Positions 6,842 to 15,777 of a DNA stretch of 23,815 nt are shown in pieces (positions within the stretch are counted from its first letter, which is position 1; every line of letters starts with the position of its first letter). The stretch comes from Spartobacteria bacterium UBA5019 (lineage in GTDB: Bacteria; Verrucomicrobiota; Verrucomicrobiia; Chthoniobacterales; Terrimicrobiaceae). Position numbers and translations under genes: made by a program. The stretch is from positions 1-23,815 of the forward strand of contig DGXZ01000037.1 in assembly GCA_002396485.1 (NCBI GenBank), read 5' to 3'. Below the pieces are notes generated by a model that worked only from the letters and a program-made list of their open reading frames with translations, was not told the origin of the DNA and did no database searches.

Positions 6842-8090
6842 CGAAATAGGGTTGGAGCGCGGCGGGAATGTGGACGGAGCCATCGGGCTGCTGGCCATTT
6901 TCGAGAAGGGCGACATAGAGTCGGGCGAGTGCCGTGCCGGAACCATTGAGCGTGTGGCAGAACTTGTTTTTTCCATCCTCACCTTTGAAGCGAAGGTTCA
7001 TGCGGCGAGCCTGAAAATCCTCGAAATTCGTGCAACTGGAAACCTCCAGATAAGCATTCTGGCCGGGTGCCCAGACTTCGATGTCGTAGGTCTTGGCGGC
7101 GCCGAATCCCATGTCTCCGGTGCACAGTTCGATGACACGATAATGAAGACCGAGAGCCTGCAAAACGCGCTCGGCATCTGCTGTGAGGGCCTCGAGTTCG
7201 GCTGCCGATTGCTCAGGTGCGCAAATTTTTACCAACTCCACCTTGTCGAACTGGTGCATGCGGATGAGTCCGCGCGTCTCTCGACCTGCTGATCCCGCCT
7301 CACGGCGGAAGCAGGGCGTGTAGGCGGCGTATTTGATGGGGAACTGTGCTGCGTTGACGATCTCCTCGCGGTGAAGGTTCGTTACGGGGACTTCGGCGGT
7401 TGGGACAAGAAAGAGCCCTCCGCCATCGATGCCATACATGTCCTCTTCGAATTTCGGCAACTGGCCAGTGCCCACCATGCAATCCCGCTTCACAACGAAA
7501 GGCGGGCTGACCTCGGTGTAGCCGTGGTCGCGCGTGTGGAGATCGAGGAGGAAATTCAGAAGCGCCCGCTCGAGCTTTGCGCCTTGGCCCATGTAGACAG
7601 AGAAACCACTGCCGCTGATTTTGACGGCGCGGTCGGGATCGATGAGACCGAGGCCCTCGGCAAGGGCGACATGATCCTTGGGATTGGCGATTGCTGGTTT
7701 TTTTCCATGGACGCGGATCTCGGGGTTGTCAGCCGCCTCTTTGCCAACCGGAACGGCAGGCTGTGGAAAATTGGGCAGAACAAGCAGCAAGGCGGTTTGC
7801 TCATCGGAGAGGGTATTGGATTTCTCAGTGAGGGCCTGCATCTCGTCGGCGAGGGATTTCACCTCGGCTTCCAATGCTGCGGAGTCCTGCTTCTGGGCGC
7901 GGAGTTTTCCGATCTCCTTGCTCAGGCGGTTGCGCTCGCTCTGGAGGCCTTGCAAGCGGGTTTCCGATGCCCGTCGGTCGGCGTCGATGGCAAGAATGGC
8001 ATCGATGGTTTTGGAATAGTCGGCGTTGCGGGACGCGAGGCGGGACTTGGCGAGGTCGGGGTGCTCCCGAAGAGTGCGGATATCAAGCAT
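6819..8090 (-). CDS. serS: Serine--tRNA ligase
   Basis: A 423-residue class II aminoacyl-tRNA synthetase charging tRNA-Ser (and tRNA-Sec if present). Residues 1-105 form the N-terminal tRNA-binding helical hairpin (MLDIRTLREHPDLAKSRLAS, then a charged coiled coil). The catalytic domain shows HTRDHGYTEVSPPFVV, PTAEVPVTNLHRE, the motif 2 region YTPCFRREAGSAGRETRG, and the motif 3 region LNGSGTALARLYVALLE. It ends with a normal-length tail. Start ATG 8090 is 55 nt from the divergent J-protein gene. It leads the operon with tilS, so two tRNA-function genes are made together. Confidence 0.97.
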   Translation of the reverse strand: MLDIRTLREHPDLAKSRLASRNADYSKTIDAILAIDADRRASETRLQGLQSERNRLSKEIGKLRAQKQDSAALEAEVKSLADEMQALTEKSNTLSDEQTALLLVLPNFPQPAVPVGKEAADNPEIRVHGKKPAIANPKDHVALAEGLGLIDPDRAVKISGSGFSVYMGQGAKLERALLNFLLDLHTRDHGYTEVSPPFVVKRDCMVGTGQLPKFEEDMYGIDGGGLFLVPTAEVPVTNLHREEIVNAAQFPIKYAAYTPCFRREAGSAGRETRGLIRMHQFDKVELVKICAPEQSAAELEALTADAERVLQALGLHYRVIELCTGDMGFGAAKTYDIEVWAPGQNAYLEVSSCTNFEDFQARRMNLRFKGEDGKNKFCHTLNGSGTALARLYVALLENGQQPDGSVHIPAALQPYFGASKISK

Positions 8091-8145
8091 GGGTTGGACA
8101 GAATGAATAAAATGGTCAGAATGCCGAGAGCAAATTCACGAACAG

Positions 8146-9081
8146 ATGTCAGCGCAATTCCGCGATTACTACCAAACACTCGGAGTCTCCAAGTCCGCAA
8201 CCCAGGCTGAAGTCAAAAGCGCGTTCCGCAAACTCGCGCGGCAACACCACCCCGACACGGCCAAGGACAAGAAAGTGGCCGAGGAAAAATTCAAGGAAAT
8301 CAACGAAGCTTACGAGGTGCTCGGCGACCCCGAGAAACGCAAGCGCTACGATGAATTCGGAGCGGATTGGCAACACGGACCTCAACAGCGCGGCGGCTGG
8401 CAGCCCCCTGCGGGAGCTGGTGGCTTCAGCGGCAAACGAGGCGCGGCGGCTTTTGAGGAGGACATCCAATTTGGTGGAACGGGCTTCAGCGACTTTTTTG
8501 AGCAGATGTTCGGTGGACGCCGGGGAACACGCGCCGGCTTCGAGGAGGCTCCGCAGCGCGGTCAGGATGCGGAGGCTGATATCTTGGTGACATTGGAGGA
8601 AGCCCTCAACGGCTCTTCGCGCCCGGTTTCTTTTCGCCGGGGTGGATCCAAGAAGATCGAGACCTTCACGGTGAAAATACCCAAAGGCATCCGCGACGGT
8701 CAGCGCATTCGCCTCGCCGGCCAAGGCGGCACGGGCGCATCAGGCGGCGGCGCGGGGGATCTCTACCTGCGGGTCAAATACCAACGCCACCCGGACTTTG
8801 AAATCGAGGGCGCCAATCTCAATTACGACCTTGAAATTCCCGCATGGGATGCCGTTCTCGGATGCACAGTCACAGTTCCCACGCTGAGTGGACGCGTGAA
8901 GCTGAAGATCCCTGCAGGCACGCAGTCGGGAAAAAAGTTTCGCTTGCCGAATATGGGCATGCCGCTCACCGCTGACACGCGAGGCGACCTCTTCGCCGAA
9001 GTGCGCATCACGGTTCCCGAATCGCCGGGTGAAAAAGAAAAAATCCTCTGGGAGACGATTGCGGACTTCCATAAGCCCTGA
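8146..9081 (+). CDS. cbpA: DnaJ/CbpA-type Hsp40 co-chaperone without zinc finger
   Basis: A 311-residue type II Hsp40. The J domain (about 6-72) carries HPD at 35-37, which stimulates DnaK ATPase, and ends KRYDEFGADW. A Gly/Phe-rich linker follows (about 75-125, GGWQPPAGAGGFSG). Two C-terminal substrate-binding domains begin near ADILVTLEEALNGSSRPVSF and end with DLFAEVRITVP. No CxxCxGxG repeats exist, which separates it from DnaJ proper and fits CbpA (curved-DNA-binding protein A). Start ATG 8146 gives the conserved MSAQFRDYYQTLGV. It is divergent from serS. A weak TGGACA-16-CAGAAT pair (8095-8122) may be its promoter. Confidence 0.92.
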   Translation: MSAQFRDYYQTLGVSKSATQAEVKSAFRKLARQHHPDTAKDKKVAEEKFKEINEAYEVLGDPEKRKRYDEFGADWQHGPQQRGGWQPPAGAGGFSGKRGAAAFEEDIQFGGTGFSDFFEQMFGGRRGTRAGFEEAPQRGQDAEADILVTLEEALNGSSRPVSFRRGGSKKIETFTVKIPKGIRDGQRIRLAGQGGTGASGGGAGDLYLRVKYQRHPDFEIEGANLNYDLEIPAWDAVLGCTVTVPTLSGRVKLKIPAGTQSGKKFRLPNMGMPLTADTRGDLFAEVRITVPESPGEKEKILWETIADFHKP

Positions 9082-9144
9082 TTGCACCGCAGAGGGGATT
9101 CTGGCTTTTGCGCGATTGCCCGCCCGTGGTAGTTTGCAGGTCTT

Positions 9145-10944
9145 ATGTCCAGCGCGCACACGCCACTCCGCACCGAAATTCCAGAATCCGACAAGTGGGA
9201 CCTTACGCCTCTCTACACAAGCGATGCGGGCTGGGAGGAGGATTTTTCGAAACTGCAAAAGTCCTATGAGGGCGTCACAAGCTTTCGGGGCAAGCTAAAG
9301 GAGTCTGCAGCGGGATTGGCGAAGTGTCTGGAATTTGAAAAAGGCATCGACCTGCTTGTCGATCAACTCAATCAATACGCGGCTTTGAGCGTTTCAGGTG
9401 ACAGCTCAAATGCCGACGCACTCGCGCGTGAGGCCCGTCTCGACAGCCTGATGGTGCGCGTCGGAGAGGCCTTTTCATTTATCTCGCCGGAAATCCAGGA
9501 AATCCCCGATGGTGAATTCGAGGCCTTCCTTGCTGATCCCGCCTTGGCGGATTGGACAATTCCGCTGCGCAAATTGCGTCGCCGCAAATTGCATACTCTG
9601 AGCGCGGCCGAGGAACGATTGCTGGCACTGGGGTCATCTGCCGTGCGTGGACACAGTGAGACATTCTCGCAACTCACGAACGTCGACATGCTTTTCGGAA
9701 CGCTGAAGGATGGCGAGGGCAATGATCGGGAGCTGACCCAGAGTTCATTCTCTTCCTTCCTTCAACAGCGAGATCCAGCAGTGCGCAAAGTGGCGTTCCA
9801 CCAGTTCTACAAGGAATTTTCGGAGCACCGGTTCACCCTGGCATCCAGCCTGGCCAACTCGGTACGCGCCGATGTTTTCTACGCCCGGGCCAGAAATTAT
9901 CCCTCGGCGCGTGAGGCTGCACTCTTCGCCGATGACGTGCCGACCACGATATACGACAACCTTATTACCACCGTGCGGGGCAATCTGGATGCGCTTTTCC
10001 GCTATTTCGAACTCCGTCGCCGGGTGCTGAAGCTCGAAGAAATCCACCACTACGACACCTATGTGACCATGGTCGAAAATGTGAAGACCAATGTGTCGTG
10101 GGATGAAGCCGTCGAGCGTGTGATGGCCTCCCTCACGCCGCTGGGTTCGGAATACATGGAAAGCCTGGCCCATGGCCTGCGCGGCGGACGCTGGTGCGAC
10201 CGCTACGAAAACAAAGGCAAACGCAGCGGGGCTTTTTCCTACGGCACTTACTCGAGTCCGCCCTACATCATGATGAACTACAAGGCGGATGTTTTTTCAG
10301 ATGTCTACACACTCGCCCACGAAGCCGGGCACTCGATGCACACGTGGTATGCACGGGGAACGCAGCTTTACCAGAACTACGGGTATCCGATCTTCCTGGC
10401 TGAGGTGGCGTCGACTTTTAACGAGGTCCTGCTCACCGAGCATTTGCTGAAAACCACCGATGACCGCTCGATGAAGGCATTCATTTTAAACCGGCAGATC
10501 GATGACATCCGGGGCACACTCTACCGCCAGACGATGTTCGCCGAGTTTGAGCGTGAAGCGCACGCCGCCGAGGAGGCAGGTGAAGCGCTCACGCTGGAGA
10601 GCTTCAAGGCGATTTATCGCAAGCTCTTGTCCGACTACTTCGGCCCGCAGTTCGCGATCGACGGGGAACTGGAGCTGGAATGCCTGAGAATCCCCCATTT
10701 CTACAATGCCTTCTACGTTTACAAATACGCCACAGGCCTCTCGGCGGCTGTTGCACTGGCTACCCAGGTCTTGGATACCGGAGATGCCACGCGCTATCTC
10801 GGCTTTCTTAGGAGTGGCGGCAGCCGCTTTCCGGTGGAAACCCTGCACGAGGCCGGTGTGGACATGAGCACACCAGCGCCGGTGCAGGCGACGCTAGATC
10901 TATTTTCGCGAAGAGTCCGCGAACTCGAAGCGCTCATCGGCTGA
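9145..10944 (+). CDS. pepF: Oligoendopeptidase F (M3B metallopeptidase)
   Basis: A 599-residue cytoplasmic zinc peptidase that degrades short oligopeptides, of usual size for PepF. The zinc-binding HEAGH motif (residues 392-396, in TLAHEAGHSMHTWYA) is present, and the third ligand Glu is probably E420 in FLAEVASTFNE. The N-terminal part starts WDLTPLYTSDAGWEEDFSKL, typical of the PepF N-domain. YSSPPYIMMNY precedes the zinc site, as in family members. Start ATG 9145 has GCAGG upstream. It lies 63 nt after the J-protein gene, possibly in the same transcript. Confidence 0.96.
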   Translation: MSSAHTPLRTEIPESDKWDLTPLYTSDAGWEEDFSKLQKSYEGVTSFRGKLKESAAGLAKCLEFEKGIDLLVDQLNQYAALSVSGDSSNADALAREARLDSLMVRVGEAFSFISPEIQEIPDGEFEAFLADPALADWTIPLRKLRRRKLHTLSAAEERLLALGSSAVRGHSETFSQLTNVDMLFGTLKDGEGNDRELTQSSFSSFLQQRDPAVRKVAFHQFYKEFSEHRFTLASSLANSVRADVFYARARNYPSAREAALFADDVPTTIYDNLITTVRGNLDALFRYFELRRRVLKLEEIHHYDTYVTMVENVKTNVSWDEAVERVMASLTPLGSEYMESLAHGLRGGRWCDRYENKGKRSGAFSYGTYSSPPYIMMNYKADVFSDVYTLAHEAGHSMHTWYARGTQLYQNYGYPIFLAEVASTFNEVLLTEHLLKTTDDRSMKAFILNRQIDDIRGTLYRQTMFAEFEREAHAAEEAGEALTLESFKAIYRKLLSDYFGPQFAIDGELELECLRIPHFYNAFYVYKYATGLSAAVALATQVLDTGDATRYLGFLRSGGSRFPVETLHEAGVDMSTPAPVQATLDLFSRRVRELEALIG

Positions 10945-11018
10945 GAGTGCTCTTCAAAGAATGACTTTTTGCTCGCCGAGTCAGTCAGGTCCAATAAAAG
11001 GGGACAGGGCATTCAATT

Positions 11019-13460
11019 ATGAAAAAGGATAAATCAATCAGCTTTGAGCAGGAAATCATCGACCAACTGAAATTCGGCCTCGCCCGCGATTCCGTATCAG
11101 CCTCCCGCCGCGAATGGTGGATCGCTACTTCCAAAGCCATTCAAAAAGTCATCATCGAGCGCATGATAAAAACGCTCGCTGTCCACTCGGAAGGCAATGT
11201 GCGCCGAGTTTACTATCTCTCCATGGAATTCCTCATGGGACGGCTTTTCGTGAACAACATGATCAATGCCGGCGTCCTCCAGGAGGTCTCCGCCGCGTTG
11301 GAGAGCCTCGGCCATCCACTGGAAGAGACGCGCGATGAGGAATATGACATGGCACTCGGCAATGGCGGCCTTGGCCGTCTGGCGGCTTGTTTTCTGGACT
11401 CCCTCGCCACGCTGGACCTTCCTGCGGTCGGTTACGGCATTCACTACGAATACGGTCTTTTCAAACAAGAATTCCGCAACGGTTATCAGGTGGAACTCCC
11501 CGATGCATGGATTCAATACGGCTCGCCATGGGAAATCATTCGCCCGCAGCATTCCCAGGAAATCCCGATTTACGGCTATGTCGAGACTCACACCGACGCC
11601 CTTGGTGAGACGAGCAGCGTGTGGTCGGACTTCCGCAAGCTCATCGGCATTCCCTATGACATTCCGATTCCCGGCTATGGCACCGAAACGGTGAATTTCC
11701 TGCGCCTGTGGGAATCCAAAGCCCCCGAGGAATTTGATTTCGATGCTTTCAACCGTGGCGGCTACGAGCAAGCCGTGCAGCAGAAAAACATGGCCGAGAC
11801 GGTCAGCAAGGTTCTTTATCCCAACGACCACACCGAAGCTGGCAAGGAACTCCGCCTCATCCAGCAATACTTTTTTGTCGCCTGCTCGCTCAGAGACATC
11901 ATCCGCCGCTTCGAAAAAGACAACACCGATTGGGAAACCTTCCCGGATAAAGTGGCCATCCAGCTCAACGACACACACCCCGCCATCGGAGTCGTGGAGC
12001 TCATGCGCCTTCTGATCGACGAAAAGGAACTCTCGTGGCCTCAAGCTTGGGGCATCGTGCGCCGCACGTTTGCTTACACAAACCACACACTCATGCCCGA
12101 GGCGCTCGAAAAGTGGAGTGTCGGCCTTTTCCGAAAAGTCCTCCCACGCCATCTGCAGATCATTTTCGAAATCAACAAAGCCTTCCTCGAAGAAGTGGAA
12201 GCCAAGTGGCCCGGAGACACGGAGAAGAAACGCAAGCTCTCACTCATTGAGGAGGGGCAGGACCAAATGGTCCGCATGGCACACCTCAGCGTTGTCGGAA
12301 GCCATTCAGTCAATGGTGTTGCCGCCCTCCATACCCAGCTCCTGAAAGAGCAACTCTTCCCGGAATTCGACGCTCTCTATCCCAAGAAATTCCAAAACAA
12401 AACAAATGGCATCACGCCCCGCCGCTGGCTCGTGGCCTGCAACCCACGCCTCTCGGACCTCATTTGCCGCCACATCGGGCACGGATGGGAGCGCGACCTC
12501 GACAAACTTCGCAAGCTAGAGCCGCTCGCGGACGATGCTTCCTTCCGAGAGGAATTCATGGCGGTCAAACACGCCAACAAGGTGCGCCTCGCCGACAGAA
12601 TTCTCGATGAATGCGGCGTGAAAGTGGATCCCTCGGCGCTCTTCGATGTTCAAATCAAGCGCCTCCACGAATACAAGCGCCAGCATTTGAATCTCCTGCA
12701 CATTCTCGCGCTCTACCGCCGTCTGCTGCAAAACCCCGACCTCGACATTCCGCCGCGCGTTTTCATTTTTGCTGCCAAAGCCGCTCCAGGCTATGAAATG
12801 GCCAAGCGGATTATCAAAGCGATCAACGCCGTCGGCTCGAAGATCAACACCGACACCCGCATCCAGGACAAACTCAAAGTGGCCTTTATGCCGAACTACC
12901 GCGTCTCGCTGGCGCAGCGCATAGTTCCAGCTGCCGATCTCTCAGAGCAGATTTCCACCGCCGGAAAAGAGGCCTCGGGAACAGGCAACATGAAACTCGC
13001 TCTGAATGGTGCACTGACCATCGGCACCCTCGATGGAGCCAATGTCGAAATCCTTGAGGAAGTCGGCGAAGAAAACATCTTCATCTTCGGCAATACCGTC
13101 GAGCAAGTCCACGAACTCCTCGCCAAGGGCTACAACCCCGGCGACTACTACCGCGCCAATCCCGAGCTCGCCGCCATCATCGATTGGCTCGGATCGGATT
13201 ACTTCACAGGAGACGAAAGCCGCGACATCCTGACTCCTCTGCGCGACAACTTGATCTACCACGATCCCTACCTGTGCCTTGCAGACTTCGCCGCCTACAG
13301 CGACGCGCAGGAAAAAGTCTCCGCCGCATTCCAAGACAAAGCACGCTGGGCGAAAATGGCCGTCCTCAACACCGCACGGGTCGGCAAGTTCTCCAGCGAT
13401 CGCACGATCAGCGAATACGCGAAGGACATCTGGAAGCTCAAGCCGGTCAAAGTGCCCTGA
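11019..13460 (+). CDS. glgP: Glycogen/starch/alpha-glucan phosphorylase
   Basis: This 813-residue PLP enzyme releases glucose-1-phosphate from the non-reducing ends of glycogen or maltodextrin. The N-terminus NVRRVYYLSMEFLMGRLFVN and the NGGLGRLAACFLDSLATL block are characteristic. The substrate/phosphate region reads DVQIKRLHEYKRQHLN, and the PLP-binding lysine is K659 in EASGTGNMKLALNGALTIGT. The C-terminus DRTISEYAKDIWKL is complete. Length and motifs match classic GT35 phosphorylases, not the short ~700-residue forms. The AAAGGGGACAGGG run before ATG 11019 can serve as ribosome binding site. No other glycogen gene is next to it; trpD follows after 12 nt. Confidence 0.97.
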   Translation: MKKDKSISFEQEIIDQLKFGLARDSVSASRREWWIATSKAIQKVIIERMIKTLAVHSEGNVRRVYYLSMEFLMGRLFVNNMINAGVLQEVSAALESLGHPLEETRDEEYDMALGNGGLGRLAACFLDSLATLDLPAVGYGIHYEYGLFKQEFRNGYQVELPDAWIQYGSPWEIIRPQHSQEIPIYGYVETHTDALGETSSVWSDFRKLIGIPYDIPIPGYGTETVNFLRLWESKAPEEFDFDAFNRGGYEQAVQQKNMAETVSKVLYPNDHTEAGKELRLIQQYFFVACSLRDIIRRFEKDNTDWETFPDKVAIQLNDTHPAIGVVELMRLLIDEKELSWPQAWGIVRRTFAYTNHTLMPEALEKWSVGLFRKVLPRHLQIIFEINKAFLEEVEAKWPGDTEKKRKLSLIEEGQDQMVRMAHLSVVGSHSVNGVAALHTQLLKEQLFPEFDALYPKKFQNKTNGITPRRWLVACNPRLSDLICRHIGHGWERDLDKLRKLEPLADDASFREEFMAVKHANKVRLADRILDECGVKVDPSALFDVQIKRLHEYKRQHLNLLHILALYRRLLQNPDLDIPPRVFIFAAKAAPGYEMAKRIIKAINAVGSKINTDTRIQDKLKVAFMPNYRVSLAQRIVPAADLSEQISTAGKEASGTGNMKLALNGALTIGTLDGANVEILEEVGEENIFIFGNTVEQVHELLAKGYNPGDYYRANPELAAIIDWLGSDYFTGDESRDILTPLRDNLIYHDPYLCLADFAAYSDAQEKVSAAFQDKARWAKMAVLNTARVGKFSSDRTISEYAKDIWKLKPVKVP

Positions 13461-13472
13461 TATCCACTTGGG

Positions 13473-14510
13473 ATGACGCTGCCCAGCCTCACACGAAGAG
13501 CAGAGGAGGGAAATCCCCTCACCCTTTCCGAGATACAAACAGCCTGTGACTTGCTCCTCGATGAGGCCCAATCCATCGAGGTTCGCGCGGAGTTTCTCGA
13601 AACACTGCACAAACGGGGTGAGACCGCCGGGGAGATTGCACACTTCGTTGAGGTGCTTCTTGAACGGGCGGTGAGGTTGCCGTTTTCGGGCGAGGGCTGT
13701 ATCGATGTCTGCGGCACAGGCGGAGACCGCGCCGGCTTTTTCAACATCTCGACCGCCTCCATGTTCGTGGTCGCCGGAGCAGGAGTCAGAGTCGTCAAAC
13801 ACGGGAACCGGGGCATCACCTCAAAATCAGGCGGCGCCGATGTGCTTGAAGCCCTCGGGGTGCGCATAGACCTCACACCGGATGCGACAGCCAGCGCTTT
13901 GGAGAATGCAGGCTGCTGTTTTCTCTTCGCACCAGCCTGCCATCCAGCATTTCGCGCCGTTGTGCCAGTCAGAAAGCTTCTCGCCGCGCGCAACAGTGCC
14001 AGCATTTTCAACATCATCGGCCCGCTGCTCAATCCAGCCCGTCCGGAGTTCCAACTCGCGGGCGTCTTCAACCCCGACCTCGTGAAGACCTATGCAAGAG
14101 TCCTCAAAGACCTGGGTCGAACCCGCGCATGGGCCGCCCATGGAACAGGCCCCGATGGACTCCGAATAGACGAAGTTTCCCCAGTTGGAAAAACCATGGT
14201 CATGGCAGTCGAAAAAGGTTCGCTCAGCGAGTTTGAAATTCAGCCCCAGGATTTGGAAGTGGGCCTCATCAAACCCGAGTCCCTCCTCGGAGGCGATGCC
14301 GCAGAAAACGCAGAAATTCTGATCTCGATTTTCGATGGCTCGGATCGCGGCCCAAGGCGCCAAGCGGTGCAAATCAACGCGGCCGCCGCCTTGGTCGTTG
14401 CGGGGAAAGCCCCTGATCTCAAAGCCGGATGGAATCTGGCCGAGGCCTCCCTGAACGAAGGATGCGCTCTGGCATCCCTCCAAGCACTGCAAAACGCTTC
14501 CACGCTTTAG
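13473..14510 (+). CDS. trpD: Anthranilate phosphoribosyltransferase
   Basis: A 345-residue enzyme joining anthranilate to PRPP, the second committed step of tryptophan synthesis. The N-terminal helical part starts near LTLSEIQTACDLLLD. PRPP-binding CGTGGD is at 80-85, followed by NISTAS (91-96), KHGNRGITSKSGGADVLEALG (109-129; catalytic-loop residues) and NIIGPLLNPA. Length is normal. It follows glgP by 12 nt and so is probably cotranscribed with a carbohydrate gene instead of other trp genes, none of which are in the window. Confidence 0.96.
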   Translation: MTLPSLTRRAEEGNPLTLSEIQTACDLLLDEAQSIEVRAEFLETLHKRGETAGEIAHFVEVLLERAVRLPFSGEGCIDVCGTGGDRAGFFNISTASMFVVAGAGVRVVKHGNRGITSKSGGADVLEALGVRIDLTPDATASALENAGCCFLFAPACHPAFRAVVPVRKLLAARNSASIFNIIGPLLNPARPEFQLAGVFNPDLVKTYARVLKDLGRTRAWAAHGTGPDGLRIDEVSPVGKTMVMAVEKGSLSEFEIQPQDLEVGLIKPESLLGGDAAENAEILISIFDGSDRGPRRQAVQINAAAALVVAGKAPDLKAGWNLAEASLNEGCALASLQALQNASTL

Positions 14511-14537
14511 AAAGCCAACCGACCGTATGTAGCCGGC

Positions 14538-14570
14538 TTGACAAATGGACGAATTAGGATTACTCGTCCA
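14538..14570 (+). promoter_or_regulatory. Promoter and operator of the RES/Xre module
   Basis: A perfect -35 box TTGACA is at 14538-14543. Seventeen nt downstream lies TACTCG (14561-14566), a weak -10; ATTACT just upstream is an alternative with shorter spacing. An inverted repeat with 7-bp arms, TGGACGA (14546-14552) and TCGTCCA (14564-14570), covers the spacer and -10 and ends 2 nt before the antitoxin ATG. Autorepression by the HTH antitoxin is the likely role. Confidence 0.6.
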
Positions 14571-14572
14571 CT

Positions 14573-15112
14573 ATGTCCAAAGAGCTATCAGTAGACCCAA
14601 ACTTTGATAAACAAGCTGTCTTTCAGCTCCTTGCCAAATTCAACCTTTCCGCTGGCGACCTCGCCGAAGTCTTTGCATCATACCTCACGATCCACCCAGC
14701 CAAAGATGCAGACATTGAATCCCTCCGTGCCGCATTAAAAAAACGCGGCACGACCAGTCAAATTGAGGTGTTAAAGGTGGCTGGCCGCCTCCTAACTTCG
14801 GAAGAAATGGGAGAACGACTTGGAATGGCTTCTCGGCAGTCAGTTCACAATCTCAAGCTCAAGGGTAAACTGCTCGCCATCTCGTTTGAAAATCGCAGGG
14901 GAGATTACTTTCCGGAATTTCAACTGGATGGCGCGGCTGTGCGCGACTGGATCCCCGAACTCCTCAAGCGAATTCCTGATGGCTGGTCGGCTCTGGCCTT
15001 TCTCACCGCCCGCCGCAAGGAGATGGGGGGAATCCCATTTCTGATGCACGTCCTGCAAACCCCTTCGAAAGCATCGGAAATGATCTCTGCAGCGGATACT
15101 TATGCCAACTGA
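14573..15112 (+). CDS. Antitoxin of RES/Xre type (ParS/MbcA-like)
   Basis: A 179-residue protein with a helix-turn-helix-like centre (about 74-101, LLTSEEMGERLGMASRQSV, then HNLKLKGKLLAI). It is followed by a YFPEFQLDG stretch and a C-terminal segment, GWSALAFLTARRKEMGGIPF (137-156), that match the toxin-binding domain of ParS/MbcA/Xre antitoxins (SR.tV..l...GkLl ... yPafQ ... W.al.FL..p...lgG..P). It precedes and overlaps the RES toxin gene by 11 nt, the standard order. It should block the toxin's active site and repress the promoter. The N-terminal ~70 residues are not recognised. Confidence 0.82.
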   Translation: MSKELSVDPNFDKQAVFQLLAKFNLSAGDLAEVFASYLTIHPAKDADIESLRAALKKRGTTSQIEVLKVAGRLLTSEEMGERLGMASRQSVHNLKLKGKLLAISFENRRGDYFPEFQLDGAAVRDWIPELLKRIPDGWSALAFLTARRKEMGGIPFLMHVLQTPSKASEMISAADTYAN

Positions 15113-15731
15113 AGATCCGGGCAGACCGAATGCCCCGGACTTCTTAGACAACAACAAAATCCGCTGGGAACTGATGATTCCCGTGGACTGGTGGCGAAAC
15201 CATCAAAAATCTCTACGCCTGCCAACCGCATTCACAAATGCCGCCGGGCGCTTCAGTGGACCAGATCTTCCCTGTGATGTGCTGTATTTGGGAGCCAATC
15301 CGATAACCTGTTTTTGGGAAAGCGGTCTTGGCCGCGACTTGAACGCCCGGATGCCTGATGACTTGGCCATAAGCAAATGCGACCTAAAATCCCGCTGGGA
15401 ATACCGCTTGAAGATCAATCCTAAAGGTCTGCGAATTTTTAATGCAAGCGATGCTGTTGCAAGGCGAGCAATCGGCGCGAAAACAGCTGCCTGTTTTTCA
15501 GCAGACCATGAGATTTCCCGCTTGTGGGCGAAAGCTCTGATGAATGCTGGAGCGGATGGCATCCTTTACGAATCCACCCGACACAGTCCGGGACAGTGTC
15601 TTGCTCTGTTTCGAACAAAACCAGCGGCGGCGAGCCTCTCAGCCGTCCGAAAAGTGAGATCATCGTATGATGACTTCAACTTGCTAGCCGAGCTGTTTGC
15701 CGAAGGTGTTTCGATTATTGGCCCGACATAA
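15102..15731 (+). CDS. RES-domain toxin (ParT/MbcT-like, NAD+-targeting)
   Basis: A 209-residue RES-domain protein. The family's conserved positions are visible: WWR near 30-32, GRFS (49-52), LYLGANPITCFWES (61-74, with Glu at 73), and a late DGILYEST followed by GQCLALF. RES toxins resemble ADP-ribosyltransferases and consume NAD+ or modify PRPP-related enzymes. Which activity applies here cannot be read from sequence. The ATG at 15102 lies in the antitoxin's last codons (TATGCCAACTGA), so the two are translationally coupled. The gene appears complete. It ends 46 nt from the convergent aquaporin gene. Confidence 0.85.
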   Translation: MPTEDPGRPNAPDFLDNNKIRWELMIPVDWWRNHQKSLRLPTAFTNAAGRFSGPDLPCDVLYLGANPITCFWESGLGRDLNARMPDDLAISKCDLKSRWEYRLKINPKGLRIFNASDAVARRAIGAKTAACFSADHEISRLWAKALMNAGADGILYESTRHSPGQCLALFRTKPAAASLSAVRKVRSSYDDFNLLAELFAEGVSIIGPT

Positions 15732-15777
15732 TTTCTTTCAGCAACACCCAAAATCCACCGAACAGTCTCGAATCAAT

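Noticed and set aside
6842..6982. N-terminal extension of tilS up to 6982
   Set aside because: It lies fully inside serS in another frame and gives Ser/Pro-rich low-complexity sequence. TilS proteins start about 20-35 residues before the PP-loop.
10945..11018. Terminator between pepF and glgP
   Set aside because: AGAGTGCTCT is only a very short dyad, and the nearby T-run is separated from it by about 10 nt. Not convincing.
11097..12152. 351-codon minus-strand ORF inside glgP
   Set aside because: It is antisense to a complete, motif-rich phosphorylase. Long antisense frames are expected in GC-biased codons, and no domain is visible.
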